This document shows positions 11,802-20,459 of a DNA stretch of 64,000 nucleotides, piece by piece. Origin of the DNA: Brachycybe producta (taxonomy: Eukaryota; Arthropoda; Diplopoda; Playtdesmida; Andrognathidae); contig JAUPFP010000047.1 of assembly GCA_036925085.1 (NCBI GenBank), positions 735,501-799,500 on the forward strand, read 5' to 3'. The notes beneath the pieces are model-generated. The model was not told the DNA's origin, made no database searches, and saw nothing but the letters and a program-made list of their open reading frames with translations. A program made the translations under genes and the position numbers. The stretch's first letter is position 1, and every line of letters starts with the position of its first letter.

Positions 11802-14090
11802 TTAGGTGCCGGACGGCTTCTCTGGCGGTGTCGCGAAAGTGGAGCCCATCCACTCCGCAGCCCACCGACGTGCCCACCATAAGCACATCTGGGTGTTACG
11901 CCACCCAAAACCAGTATCGAAGACAGTCCCCCTAAGACGGCTTTCCTCCAGTTCTCGGAATTCCTCGAAAGGAATATCCTGGAGTTGCGGACGCGTGTGA
12001 AGCGTCCGACTTGTTAGGAGGTCCACCAGGGCGACCGCAGGCTCGGTCTCGCACCCTGGTAGAGGCTCAGTTATAAACTGTCCAGCCATACCTACTAGGT
12101 CGCATCCCAGCAAACGTTGGATGAATGGGGCTGCATGCCGGGCTAGACGAACTATCCCGGCATCTAGCCCCACCACATCCAAAATAGCAAACGTTTGCTG
12201 GACCGGATTTACGACCATAACAACCGGAAAACCTCCACAACCAAACGCCACAACATGGCGCATGCTGTACGGCGGTAGCTTTGCTACCCACGGCTCTGGA
12301 AGTGGCTCATCCAGACGGTAGTAGCCGTGGTATTGGCAACCCTCCATTCCCGGCTGGTCCTGCCAGAGACCAAGCCGGTTATTCAGATACACCTCTGCAT
12401 CTGAATACGGGGGCAATGCGCCAATACGTCGTCCCTCAGCCTCAGGCCTAGGGGAGGTTGACGTTTCAGGTCCTAGGGTATCGAATACCCCGCCGCCATG
12501 GACCGGAGAGAAGGATGTACCCCCACTGGGGGTCACGGGGCCACGTTTAGTGGGAACACTAACTCCTGCAACCGAGGTTCCTTCGCCCTTAGGTGAGGGC
12601 AAGGTCACACGGTGCAGGGTTCCCACCGCTCGAACCCGCAGGCTCGAGACCGCATCCACCTTCGGGGAGGATGGAGGCGTGCTGACCAAAACGTCGCGCA
12701 TCGACCTACCATCCATCCGCGCCGCCTCAACGGGATGGGTATGGACCGGTTGACTCCCGGCCGGCGTGCCTGCCTGAGCACGCCGGGACTCCTCCTTTTC
12801 CGCCACGACGCCTCCAGTTTCGGCTCCCTGGCGCCTACTGCTGGAGGGTGTCGGACTTCCCCTCCTTTCACGCTTGGACCTTTTATGGTCCTTCTTACTT
12901 TTCTTTTTCTTCCCGTGAGAGGAAGGTTGACCATGCGTCGGGTCAGACTTAACTGACCCCGACGACTTACTGGGCCGATCAGGCTTAGGCGGGTGGTTAG
13001 CCCCCTTCGCCTTCTCGGACTCCTTCTTCGAAGGTTTTCCGGCCGGAGCCGTACTCTTCTTCGTATAAGTGCCCTTAGCCGAAGTGACAGCCGAGGATGA
13101 CTGTCCGGAGACAAATCTTCCTCGACCATCCCGAAGGAGAGACTTCTCCTTCGGTGCAAGAGTCGGCTGACTCTTGCTACCAGTCGCTTTGGCTTCCGCA
13201 CCATGGGCTGGTGCACTGGAAGCCTGCATCGCCTCCCTCTCGGCGATTCGCTTCTGGCCAGCGATGGTCGTGGCACTCGCAATAGGCGGGACGCCACGAC
13301 CGACAGGAGGTTCCCCTGTTTTGAGCAGACTCCGGGCGGGCATTCCCTGCAGGGGAGGGAACTCCGCAGCCCGGCGCTCAAACTCCTGCCGCTCACCTGC
13401 ACCGACCGCACGAGCGATCTGTCGGTGCAGGCTCGCTGCTTGAGCTCGAAGCCGTTTGAGCTTATCCTCTAAGCTCTCGGGCTTCCGAGGTTCGGAGGCC
13501 TTTCCTCGACCTGAGGACCTGGCCTTCTTCCCTCTCGAGCTTTCAGCCACTGGTGGGGTGTGAGGGCGGGACCTTTTCTGTCCCTTACCACCACCACCAC
13601 TCACAGATTTCCCCGTTTTACCGGGAGCAGGTACTGGAGGCTGGGTAGCCTTCTTCTCCGCTCGCCGGTCCCTCTTCGGGTTGTCCGACTGCCAGCCGGA
13701 GTAGCCAGCTACTGCCTCGGGCGGACCCGATCCAGCAGCCGGCTTCTCTGGCCAAGCAGCCCCTGAACAACCTTCAGGGTGGGCGAGAGTTTCCGCTCGA
13801 AGCCCCACAGCAGGCGTGAACTTCTTCAACGCCTCCTCCTTAGCTTTGAGCAGAGCCTCTCTCTCTGCGAGAGCCTTGGCTCGGGCAGTGATCCGTGCGG
13901 CTCCGGACTTTTTTTTGCGCTTCCTTGCGCCGTCCTTCCTCACCTGCATGGTTGGAAACTCCCCGACGAAGCATCGACGGTCCCCGACCAGGAAGCCACC
14001 TTCCTGGACCATGTCCCGTCTAGCTTCGTCCAACCGATCCAAGCGGTCTTCTTCTTCGGCCAAGGACACAGCCACGGCCCCCAAAGACAT
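11802..14090 (-). CDS. E1 ORF3, main part (accessory protein with conserved C-terminal domain)
   Basis: 762 codons ending 77 bp before the 3' LTR. Function unknown. An acidic, helical start is followed by a Lys/Arg run (51-61) and a coiled-coil-like stretch (67-91). A basic disordered region with a second helix follows (206-243), then a Lys/Arg nuclear-localisation-like cluster (393-411) and Ser/Pro/Gly-rich linker. The globular C-terminal domain is at about 563-700. It opens with Y-L-N-N (568-571) and W-Q (575-576), then predicted beta strands (611-639) and a helix (643-661). This domain aligns with the ends of E2 pol-ORF3 and E3 ORF3. An upstream segment in another frame (13940-15115) probably belongs to the same protein; the frames cross near 14100. 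Confidence 0.75.
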   Translation of the reverse strand: MSLGAVAVSLAEEEDRLDRLDEARRDMVQEGGFLVGDRRCFVGEFPTMQVRKDGARKRKKKSGAARITARAKALAEREALLKAKEEALKKFTPAVGLRAETLAHPEGCSGAAWPEKPAAGSGPPEAVAGYSGWQSDNPKRDRRAEKKATQPPVPAPGKTGKSVSGGGGKGQKRSRPHTPPVAESSRGKKARSSGRGKASEPRKPESLEDKLKRLRAQAASLHRQIARAVGAGERQEFERRAAEFPPLQGMPARSLLKTGEPPVGRGVPPIASATTIAGQKRIAEREAMQASSAPAHGAEAKATGSKSQPTLAPKEKSLLRDGRGRFVSGQSSSAVTSAKGTYTKKSTAPAGKPSKKESEKAKGANHPPKPDRPSKSSGSVKSDPTHGQPSSHGKKKKSKKDHKRSKRERRGSPTPSSSRRQGAETGGVVAEKEESRRAQAGTPAGSQPVHTHPVEAARMDGRSMRDVLVSTPPSSPKVDAVSSLRVRAVGTLHRVTLPSPKGEGTSVAGVSVPTKRGPVTPSGGTSFSPVHGGGVFDTLGPETSTSPRPEAEGRRIGALPPYSDAEVYLNNRLGLWQDQPGMEGCQYHGYYRLDEPLPEPWVAKLPPYSMRHVVAFGCGGFPVVMVVNPVQQTFAILDVVGLDAGIVRLARHAAPFIQRLLGCDLVGMAGQFITEPLPGCETEPAVALVDLLTSRTLHTRPQLQDIPFEEFRELEESRLRGTVFDTGFGWRNTQMCLWWARRWAAEWMGSTFATPPEKPSGT

Positions 14091-15115
14091 AGGATCGGCG
14101 GGAAGTACTCCGGGGATCCCGTCCCAGATGGTTTACCCTCGGAGGCCGAACTACTCCCGTCAGACTCTGAAGAGCCCTCTGAAGAGGCGTTGCGGCTCCG
14201 CCACTGCCTTGAGGCGTCCACCACCGAATCAACGGTGGTTTCGACCTCCATCTCCGTGTCAATGACTAAGGACGCTCCCAAGGAGACGTCCTCACTGTCC
14301 TCGACCACCCTAGACCAATCTAGGAGGTCTCGAACAGATGGAGACCCGGGTTCCGGGGTACTAGCGGTTACCACACCGGTAGCCGCCTTCCCACCGTCAA
14401 CACTCGCTTCTGCAGACTCACCAACCGGGGACACTACCGCCGCCACCGACTGAACGGTGGTAGCAGCCGTATCCCTGGTGGGAGACTGCAGGTACTTGCC
14501 CCAGAAGGCTCCGACACCGGTCGGAGTCGACTGGGCAGATGCCGGACCTTCCACGGCCTCTGCCGCCGGGGAATCAACAGATTCCACGGTGGCATCCGCC
14601 GTTTCCGGCCCGCCAGATGATGGGGAGCCCTCCGATCCCGACTCCAACAGCCTTGCATCCCCAGGATGCAGCGGACTGAGGGAGGGGGACCGTTGGCCAC
14701 TCCCGTCGTCTTCCTCCTTCTCCTTCTCCGTGGTGGGCCTAGTAAACAGGGAGAGAACCATTAAAAACCAGGTTTTACCATGGAAAAGTGAACTCCACGG
14801 TCTTTTACCGTGAGAATTCCCGTTTTCACCGTCCAAAGTCGGTAATTCACGGTCCCCACCGTGTTTTACCGCCTTCGTACGGTGAAAACATCTTTTCCCC
14901 CTTTTCGGAACCGGTAGAAAGAGTATTCCACGGGATTTCACCGTGCGAATCGTGGTTTCCACCGTCCAAAGTCGGTAAACCACGGTAAAAACCATGGCTA
15001 ACCACCTTCGGACGGTGAAAACACCCTTTAACCGAGTTCCGACGGTTGGAAAGGGCATGGCACGGACTTCTACCGTGCAAAATGCCGTTTTCACCGTCCA
15101 AAGTCGGCAATTCAC
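13940..15115 (-). CDS. E1 ORF3, N-terminal segment in the alternate frame
   Basis: 391-codon frame overlapping the main ORF3 frame by about 150 bp and the post-integrase frame by about 270 bp. The first 115 residues are translations of the 132-bp tandem repeats. A plausible true start is the ATG at 14761, followed by an acidic Glu/Asp cluster and a long Ser/Ala/Val/Glu-rich disordered segment. Composition flows into the acidic start of the 762-codon frame, so a one-base frame break or a programmed -1 shift near 14100 would join them. No enzymatic motif seen. Confidence 0.55.
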   Translation of the reverse strand: MNCRLWTVKTAFCTVEVRAMPFPTVGTRLKGVFTVRRWLAMVFTVVYRLWTVETTIRTVKSRGILFLPVPKRGKRCFHRTKAVKHGGDRELPTLDGENGNSHGKRPWSSLFHGKTWFLMVLSLFTRPTTEKEKEEDDGSGQRSPSLSPLHPGDARLLESGSEGSPSSGGPETADATVESVDSPAAEAVEGPASAQSTPTGVGAFWGKYLQSPTRDTAATTVQSVAAVVSPVGESAEASVDGGKAATGVVTASTPEPGSPSVRDLLDWSRVVEDSEDVSLGASLVIDTEMEVETTVDSVVDASRQWRSRNASSEGSSESDGSSSASEGKPSGTGSPEYFPPILCLWGPWLCPWPKKKTAWIGWTKLDGTWSRKVASWSGTVDASSGSFQPCR

Positions 15116-15145
15116 GGTCCAAACCGTGTTTCACCGCCTTCGATC
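14800..15145. repeat. E1 internal tandem repeat, about 132 bp, three units
   Basis: GTCCAAAGTC recurs at 14831, 14964 and 15096 (spacing 133 and 132), each embedded in CACCGTCCAAAGTCGG followed by a CACGG motif. Between units lie CCGCCTTCG/CCACCTTCG and CGGTGAAAAC blocks. A 132-bp period equals 44 codons. The unit resembles the ACCGTCGAAAACGGTAAACT stretch in the E1 leader (22176-22195). Confidence 0.8.
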
Positions 15146-16121
15146 GGTGAAAACCACTCCCTGGCGGGCTTCTACCGCCCAAACACCGTCGAACTTGGGC
15201 CTTCCCAAGCGAAACGGCGCTCGGACGGGCTGAACCCGCCGGAAAAGTGCTTTCCATAGTGGCTTGGCCACCATGATAACAGTCATGGCGGCGAAACCAA
15301 ACCCACCATGTGTGTATACGGTCAATGACCGTAAAACACACCGTTAACATATAAAAGAGAACTGCCAACAGGCAGGAGAAGGATATTCCCTTAGAGGGAC
15401 TTACTTTTTCTATGTTGCCCTCTTCTTCCAGCTCTTGGTGGCCTCTTTGACGGTGAAAACGTGTTCTTTTGGACACACGTGGTGCCGGCGTTTTTTGTTT
15501 GTTTAGTTTGCAAACAAGATGGCGCCTAGCCGCCAAATTCACCGTCTTAGCGGCTAATGGCCGTGCAGTAGCGGCTAATACGTCATCAGCCGCCTCATGC
15601 ACGGTCACCATGGAGATATCACCGTCGTCTGCCTTTTTAGGGGCAGACACACGGTGAATTCTCCTACACCAAGACTGGACCTGGTGGGTAGAGACATTTA
15701 CCGTCAATTCTCTTATATTGACGGTAATTGGAGATTGCACGGAGGTTTTTACGGACGGATTTCTCCGCCCACGGACCGATTTTGTCGGGCCTCTGGCTGG
15801 ACACTTGGTGATGGGCCGCCCTTGGTTTCTACCGAAACCGTGGCGGGCCCCAAACACCGCAACGTCCGGCCGCCTCATCTCCCAGCCGTCCGCCCATATT
15901 AGCGGACTGCCGGCTCTCTCCCACCATAGGAAGGACTCCCAAAGAGTTCCCCACAACAGGGGCCTTCCTGGGGGGCTTCCAATGCGAGCATCAAACCCAC
16001 TCACCTCATACACCCTCGGTCTCCGCGGACGGAGATTGTACCGAGGTGGAGGAGGGTTATCTGCTTCAGAGTCGGTAGACTCCTGTGAAGAAATGGACGG
16101 TGGTTTTAGCGCCGGAGTCAT
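14847..16121 (-). CDS. E1 post-integrase segment with a membrane helix
   Basis: 424-codon frame, the same frame as integrase but separated from it by a UGA at 16182. It starts with an acidic Ser/Asp stretch. R-Y-N-L-R-P-R at about residues 27-33 is a motif commonly found in the tail of Ty3/gypsy pol proteins, so the UGA probably truncates an originally longer pol. One strongly hydrophobic helix lies at about 245-267, flanked by Trp/His/Arg residues. The last 100 residues translate the 132-bp repeats. E2 has hydrophobic segments at the equivalent place between integrase and ORF3. Function unknown; an env-like or membrane-anchor role is conceivable only by position. Confidence 0.55.
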   Translation of the reverse strand: MTPALKPPSISSQESTDSEADNPPPPRYNLRPRRPRVYEVSGFDARIGSPPGRPLLWGTLWESFLWWERAGSPLIWADGWEMRRPDVAVFGARHGFGRNQGRPITKCPARGPTKSVRGRRNPSVKTSVQSPITVNIRELTVNVSTHQVQSWCRRIHRVSAPKKADDGDISMVTVHEAADDVLAATARPLAAKTVNLAARRHLVCKLNKQKTPAPRVSKRTRFHRQRGHQELEEEGNIEKVSPSKGISFSCLLAVLFYMLTVCFTVIDRIHTWWVWFRRHDCYHGGQATMESTFPAGSARPSAVSLGKAQVRRCLGGRSPPGSGFHRSKAVKHGLDRELPTLDGENGILHGRSPCHALSNRRNSVKGCFHRPKVVSHGFYRGLPTLDGGNHDSHGEIPWNTLSTGSEKGEKMFSPYEGGKTRWGP

Positions 16122-16181
16122 TCCACTCCGCGGCGAAGCCTCCGTGGCATCGCTGTCTGTACCGGAGGAGGTGTCAGAGAC

Positions 16182-17129
16182 TCAAAGTCCATCTTCCTCC
16201 CTCACGGTACAGGTGGTTACGTACGGCTTAAGGTTATCAACATGAAACCGGTCCCGCACTTTCCGACCGTACCCATCTACGAACTCTATTTCGTAGATCA
16301 GGTCGGAATACTGCAGGACCACCATACCCCTCTCAGCTTTATAAGCCAAGCTCCATTTCTTCGCCTGGCCGAGCTTCCCAGCCTGATCTCTTATCCACAC
16401 CTGATCTCCAGGCTGATAAAGAGGAGGCTCCACACGGCCAGCGTCATACCGCTCTTTCTGCCTTCTTTGAGCAGCCGTCAAACGTTGACGAGTCTGCTCC
16501 TCCACGGCTTGCTGGTCGGGCAAGTCGCGGACTGGACCGTTCGGAAGGAGGTTATCAATCTCCATCCGTGGCTCACGGCCAAACAACAACTGATACGGAG
16601 AGACTTGCGTACTCTCCTGGACAGCTGTGTTATAAGCCCACACGGCGGGCCGTAATTTGTCCCACCAATCACGCTGTTCCTTGAGGGGATCAAGGTACCG
16701 CTTGATGGTTTCCATTACGGTTTTATTCGTACGCTCCGTAAGCCCATTAGCTTGCGGATGGTACGCCGTCGTGAAGTGATGCGCTATATTATAGCGCTCC
16801 CGGAACTTCAGCAGGACTTTGCTGGAAAACTGGGACCCACGATCCGAGACAAGAGCTTTCGGTGTACCATACACCGAAAGGATCTCGTCCTTCAGAAATT
16901 TCACAACACAGGCGGCCGTGGCCCTTCGTACCGCCCTTGCCACACCGTACCGGGTGAAATAGTCAACCATGATTAGTACATAGGTGACTCCACCCACGGA
17001 GGCAGGAAACGGTCCAACGAAGTCCATTCCCCAGGTATCAACTGGGTACTCCGGCACAATCGGTTGGAGAAATCCCTGACTTCGAGCAAACTGTCGCGCT
17101 CTCTGACACACCCAGACATGACTTAACAT
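16182..17129 (-). CDS. pol: E1 pol: integrase catalytic core and C-terminal domain
   Basis: 315-codon segment. W-G-M-D-F-V-G-P gives the first catalytic Asp (residue 36). S-D-R-G gives the second (96) and N-G-L-T-E-R-T-N the Glu (132), so D-x59-D-x35-E is complete. A GPY/F-like beta-rich C-terminal region follows, with Q-P-G-D-Q-V-W-I-R and the D-R-F-H-V-D-N-L-K-P end typical of Ty3/gypsy integrase. The frame is offset from the upstream zinc-finger segment by a single-base break near 17125, inside the CxxC of the HHCC finger. It ends at a UGA. Confidence 0.9.
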   Translation of the reverse strand: MLSHVWVCQRARQFARSQGFLQPIVPEYPVDTWGMDFVGPFPASVGGVTYVLIMVDYFTRYGVARAVRRATAACVVKFLKDEILSVYGTPKALVSDRGSQFSSKVLLKFRERYNIAHHFTTAYHPQANGLTERTNKTVMETIKRYLDPLKEQRDWWDKLRPAVWAYNTAVQESTQVSPYQLLFGREPRMEIDNLLPNGPVRDLPDQQAVEEQTRQRLTAAQRRQKERYDAGRVEPPLYQPGDQVWIRDQAGKLGQAKKWSLAYKAERGMVVLQYSDLIYEIEFVDGYGRKVRDRFHVDNLKPYVTTCTVREEDGL

Positions 17130-17325
17130 ATTCGGCAGTGTCCCGCTTCATACCGATCCAGTAGAAGCGTGAGCGCAGTCTCTGGTAGGTCTTAAACATC
17201 CCGAAGTGACCAGCTTCGGGAATGTCATGTAGCTTCCTTAGACAGAAAGCCCTGCATGACTTCGGAATTACCAACACAGTTCTCAACCGATCCTGGATGG
17301 ATCTGATGGCAAACAAACAAGTCAT
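17038..17325 (-). pseudogene. pol: E1 pol: integrase zinc-binding segment, frame-shifted
   Basis: Carries the integrase N-terminal HHCC module: H-D-I-P-E-A-G-H (Hx6H), then R-F-Y-W-I-G-M and the Y-V-K-S-C start of the CxxC pair. The useful part of this frame is about 17125-17320. It is out of frame with both neighbours: RT/RNase H ends at a stop at 17322, and the core resumes in the other frame near 17125. These two breaks compensate each other. Confidence 0.8.
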
Positions 17326-18818
17326 CTGCCACCCACGAACTTGAACCGGAGGTTCGAGTTGGGGTCACGGAAGATTTCACTCTTCACTTTGGAGCACCAG
17401 CCATCGGCCTCTTGCTCCTTGACCCAATCCACCTCGGAACAGATGTGGTAAATAACCTCACCTACGTCGGCTTCGACGTATTCAGGTAAGGAAAGGTCCG
17501 CCACATCACGAACAGGATACCGACTCAAAGCGTCGGCATCCACGTGCAGTGTTCCCTTCCTATACTGAACCTTAAACCGGTACTCTTGAAGCTGCATCTG
17601 CCAACGCCCCAACCTGCCTTGCAGGTTCTTGGCTGTCTGCAGATAGCAAAGAGCATGGTGATCTGTCACGATCACAAACTCCCGGTTAAAGAAGTAAGGA
17701 CGAAATTTACCCACGGCAAACATGACCGCCAAGCACTCCTGCTCGGTGACCGAATACCGTGTTTCCGCTCCTTTCATGAGTCGGCTTGCGTAGGCCAGAA
17801 CACGGGAGACACTGTCCTCCGGTAACTTCTGGCAGACTACGACTCCCAAGCCGTACCCACTAGCGTCGGTATGGATAATTACCTCACCACGCGGATCGTA
17901 CATGGTGAGTACCGGCGCTTCGGTTAAAAATGCCTTTAACCGAGCAAACGCTAGTTTGCACTGATCCGACCACTCGATGGACGCATCCTTCTTCGTCAGA
18001 TCGCGCAAAGGCCTTGCCACCTTGGCGAAGTCCTTGATGAACCTTCGATAGTAACCGGCCAGTCCAAGAAAACTGCGGACGCCTGTCACTGTCGTCGGGA
18101 CATCAAACTCCTGGACTGCCCGCACGAGATCCGGGTCCGGAGCAACTCCCTCGGCACTCACTACGTGACCGAGATAACGTACTTTGTTAAAGCCGAAGAA
18201 ACATTTCTTCGGCTGGAGTTTCAGCTCCGCCCCTCGTAACAGCCCAAGGACAGTGGAGAGTCTCGCGAGAAACTGCTCGAAAGTGTTCCCAAAGACGATA
18301 ATATCATCCAGGTACACCAGACAAGTTTCCCACTTATGTCCTGCCAATAAGAGGTCTAGCGCTCTTTGCATGGTGGCTGGAGCATTACAGAGTCCGAAAG
18401 GCATTTTCCGGAACTCAAACAGACCTTGAGAGCAAATAAATGCCGTTTTCTCAACGTCTGGCTCAGCCATCCGAACCTGCCAGTAACCACTAGCCAGGTC
18501 CAAGGTAGCGAAGAACTTCGCACCGGCCAACGAGTCGAGCGCATCATCGATGCGAGGCAACGGATACTGATCCAGCTTTGTCTGGGCATTCAGTTTCCGG
18601 TAGTCCACGCAAAAAACGAAAGCCACCATCCTTCTTGCGGACAAGCAAGATAGGGCTCGCGTAGGGACTACGCGAAGATTGGATAACCCCTGCATCCAAC
18701 ATCTTCGCCACCTCTTCCTTCTCGACTGCTCTGGCCGCTGGAGCGGTTCGACGCAATCCTTCACGCACCGGAGGTTGCCCACCGGTATCGATCGTATGTT
18801 CGACCAGAGAGGTTTCAC
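17322..18818 (-). CDS. pol: E1 pol: reverse transcriptase and RNase H
   Basis: 498-codon frame; homology starts near residue 69 (F-C-V-D-Y-R-K-L-N). RT catalytic residues are D107 (F-A-T-L-D) and the Y-L-D-D box at 169-172. R-Y-L-G-H connects to RNase H with D318 (H-T-D-A-S-G-Y-G), E361 (E-Q-E-C-L-A), D386 (V-T-D-H-H-A-L) and D429 (D-A-L-S-R). This Ty3/gypsy order polymerises cDNA and removes the RNA template. The upstream break lies at a T6 run (about 18611-18616), where the frame implies one base too many. The downstream break lies at the stop at 17322. Confidence 0.92.
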   Translation of the reverse strand: MKPLWSNIRSIPVGNLRCVKDCVEPLQRPEQSRRKRWRRCWMQGLSNLRVVPTRALSCLSARRMVAFVFCVDYRKLNAQTKLDQYPLPRIDDALDSLAGAKFFATLDLASGYWQVRMAEPDVEKTAFICSQGLFEFRKMPFGLCNAPATMQRALDLLLAGHKWETCLVYLDDIIVFGNTFEQFLARLSTVLGLLRGAELKLQPKKCFFGFNKVRYLGHVVSAEGVAPDPDLVRAVQEFDVPTTVTGVRSFLGLAGYYRRFIKDFAKVARPLRDLTKKDASIEWSDQCKLAFARLKAFLTEAPVLTMYDPRGEVIIHTDASGYGLGVVVCQKLPEDSVSRVLAYASRLMKGAETRYSVTEQECLAVMFAVGKFRPYFFNREFVIVTDHHALCYLQTAKNLQGRLGRWQMQLQEYRFKVQYRKGTLHVDADALSRYPVRDVADLSLPEYVEADVGEVIYHICSEVDWVKEQEADGWCSKVKSEIFRDPNSNLRFKFVGGR

Positions 18819-19863
18819 CCAACTCTGTGAAGTCGAACGCGAAATGATCCCGGCGTGCCAGCAGGAACTCTCGAAGCCGTCTCGCCTCTTCAGGCTTCAG
18901 ATTGTCACCAATCTTAAGACACTCTTCGAGGGTGGGAGCCGTCGCCACATTGAGCACTTGGCGTCCGTTTCCGGACGCCCCTCTCAACTTAGACGAGGAC
19001 TTCCCTGGTCGAACCGTCCTCTGAGTGGGGTCTCCCTTTCTCAACTTAGACGGCTCTTCCAGCCCTACCACAATGGCAGCCTCCACAGCTTGAGCCGTGG
19101 CTACACCCTCTCCTGTTTCCAGGGCAATGGGTGCATTCCCCACGTTTTCAAGCCAGATATCGTAAGTGCCAAGCCGGTTAGCTGCAGCGATACCTGCTAC
19201 TGCTAACACACCACGTCCACCTAAGGCTTTCCGGTGCGGCTCCACGAGAAGCAGCTGGCCAGGGCCGGCATGCTCTACCAACGTCACGGATACGACACGT
19301 CGTACGTGGGCTGGTAGCCAGACATTCTCCCTCAGTCGCAGAGAACACACTTCTCCGCGCCCGATAGAGGTTCTGGTCTCGGGCAGCTCTGGTGAAACAA
19401 TGTTCACCCACCCGTCAACCTGCTCGAGTGCCGGCGGATCCCCTGGGAGTTGCCGTCCCTGAGGCAAAGCCCCTGGTATCGGCGATGGAATTGCTTCCAC
19501 CTCCCTAGGTTCTGCAAGCGCTCGATCGGTGAATGCCGCTTGGAGGGCGTCTGGATGTGCCGTCCAGACATCCTCCCGGAAGTAAACCTTCCGGTGCACG
19601 ATATCAACCATCAAGCCGAAGCGTGAGGCGTGATCAACGCCCAAAAGGAGAGGCACCTTGATGGTTTTCTTGTGGATGGTCAATTCCACATTTGTGACAA
19701 TACTACCTCGATGGAGTGCCCACCCATTCCAAGAAGGAATGAAGGAACCGCCAGTTCCTCTATAGGCAACTCCATCACTCGTGCCGCCGTAATGCTTAGG
19801 ACCGACATGTCGGCCCCGGTGTCTACGATCATCTCCAACAGACGATCGCCTATCGACACCCAC
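18544..19863 (-). CDS. pol: E1 pol: protease C-terminal part, linker and RT N-terminus
   Basis: 439-codon frame. It begins with out-of-frame residues, then continues the protease fold with a P-L-L-L-G-V-D-H flap-to-helix segment. The long linker before RT has the D-L-P-E-T-R-T-like and G-x-L-L-L-V-E-P blocks of this clade. It ends in the RT fingers, S-P-Y-A-S-P-I-L-L-V-R-K-K-D-G. Frame changes: one near 19700 joins it to the catalytic DTGA half of protease; one near 18612 joins it to the RT palm. Confidence 0.85.
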   Translation of the reverse strand: MGVDRRSSVGDDRRHRGRHVGPKHYGGTSDGVAYRGTGGSFIPSWNGWALHRGSIVTNVELTIHKKTIKVPLLLGVDHASRFGLMVDIVHRKVYFREDVWTAHPDALQAAFTDRALAEPREVEAIPSPIPGALPQGRQLPGDPPALEQVDGWVNIVSPELPETRTSIGRGEVCSLRLRENVWLPAHVRRVVSVTLVEHAGPGQLLLVEPHRKALGGRGVLAVAGIAAANRLGTYDIWLENVGNAPIALETGEGVATAQAVEAAIVVGLEEPSKLRKGDPTQRTVRPGKSSSKLRGASGNGRQVLNVATAPTLEECLKIGDNLKPEEARRLREFLLARRDHFAFDFTELGETSLVEHTIDTGGQPPVREGLRRTAPAARAVEKEEVAKMLDAGVIQSSRSPYASPILLVRKKDGGFRFLRGLPETECPDKAGSVSVASHR

Positions 19864-20459
19864 ACCCTCGGTGAACCTACGTCGTAGGCCCGGCTCTGAA
19901 GCTCAGGGATGGGAACCCGCGGGCTCCCACCATCGATCTTCTGCCTCCCGTCCACCTTACCGTCCACACCGGACGGTAATCGACAGACGTGCAGAAGACT
20001 GGGGCACAGTCTCACAAACCAGAGACTCCCCAGGCACCACGGGAGGTATGGGCACACCAACTCCCCCGCCTGCTCGATGAGCGCACGATCCAGCACCTCA
20101 CCACTAGGCATATAGGGTGAGGGGGCAAACCAGCGATCCAGCTGGCTGCACACGGCCTCCAATGTGGAGCATGGCGATGGAAATACCCACTGGGTAATTT
20201 CCGGGTCCGCAGACCTCGCCAGAGGCACCCCTGCCTTCCGCAGGACATCCACATATTTGGAGACCGCCCGGAGGTACGTCCCTCGTTCAGAGCTCAGGCC
20301 GTGACAGGCACCTGAGCTTTGAAGCTTTACCGGTCGCACACCACTCAGTTCGGTGGCGACCGGCGGCGGTTTAACGAGGATCTCTCCTCGTCCTCCACGA
20401 GTCGATAGTAGAACTGGCCATCGTGAACGGTGGCCAGGTACTTTCGACCCTCCAGCCAA
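19680..20459 (-). CDS. pol: E1 pol: protease catalytic half after the -1 frameshift
   Basis: 259-codon frame that overlaps the gag end by 115 bp in the -1 frame. It holds the aspartic protease active site V-D-T-G-A-D, with S-V-L-S following, about 55 residues before the frame ends at 19680. A linker of about 175 residues precedes it, as in E2 where a long N-terminal linker precedes the protease. Translation is expected only after frameshifting at 20369-20375. A one-base break near 19700 puts the rest of the protease in another frame. Confidence 0.85.
   Translation of the reverse strand: MAGGSKVPGHRSRWPVLLSTRGGRGEILVKPPPVATELSGVRPVKLQSSGACHGLSSERGTYLRAVSKYVDVLRKAGVPLARSADPEITQWVFPSPCSTLEAVCSQLDRWFAPSPYMPSGEVLDRALIEQAGELVCPYLPWCLGSLWFVRLCPSLLHVCRLPSGVDGKVDGRQKIDGGSPRVPIPELQSRAYDVGSPRVWVSIGDRLLEMIVDTGADMSVLSITAARVMELPIEELAVPSFLLGMGGHSIEVVLSQMWN
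20330..20375 (-). promoter_or_regulatory. E1 programmed -1 frameshift signal
   Basis: Heptamer G-UUA-AAC, in register with gag codons, lies at 20369-20375. Five bases downstream an RNA hairpin forms. CCGGUCGC (20356-20363) pairs with GCGACCGG (20330-20337), and CACC pairs with GGUG inside it. There is one bulged U and a 9-nt loop containing the gag stop. The shift enters the protease frame exactly. G-UUA-AAC is an established type of slippery heptamer. Confidence 0.85.

Noticed and set aside
12605-13411. 268-codon Arg/Ser-rich minus-strand frame inside E1 ORF3
   Set aside because: Out-of-frame shadow of GC-rich ORF3 coding sequence; the 762-codon frame carries the conserved domain.
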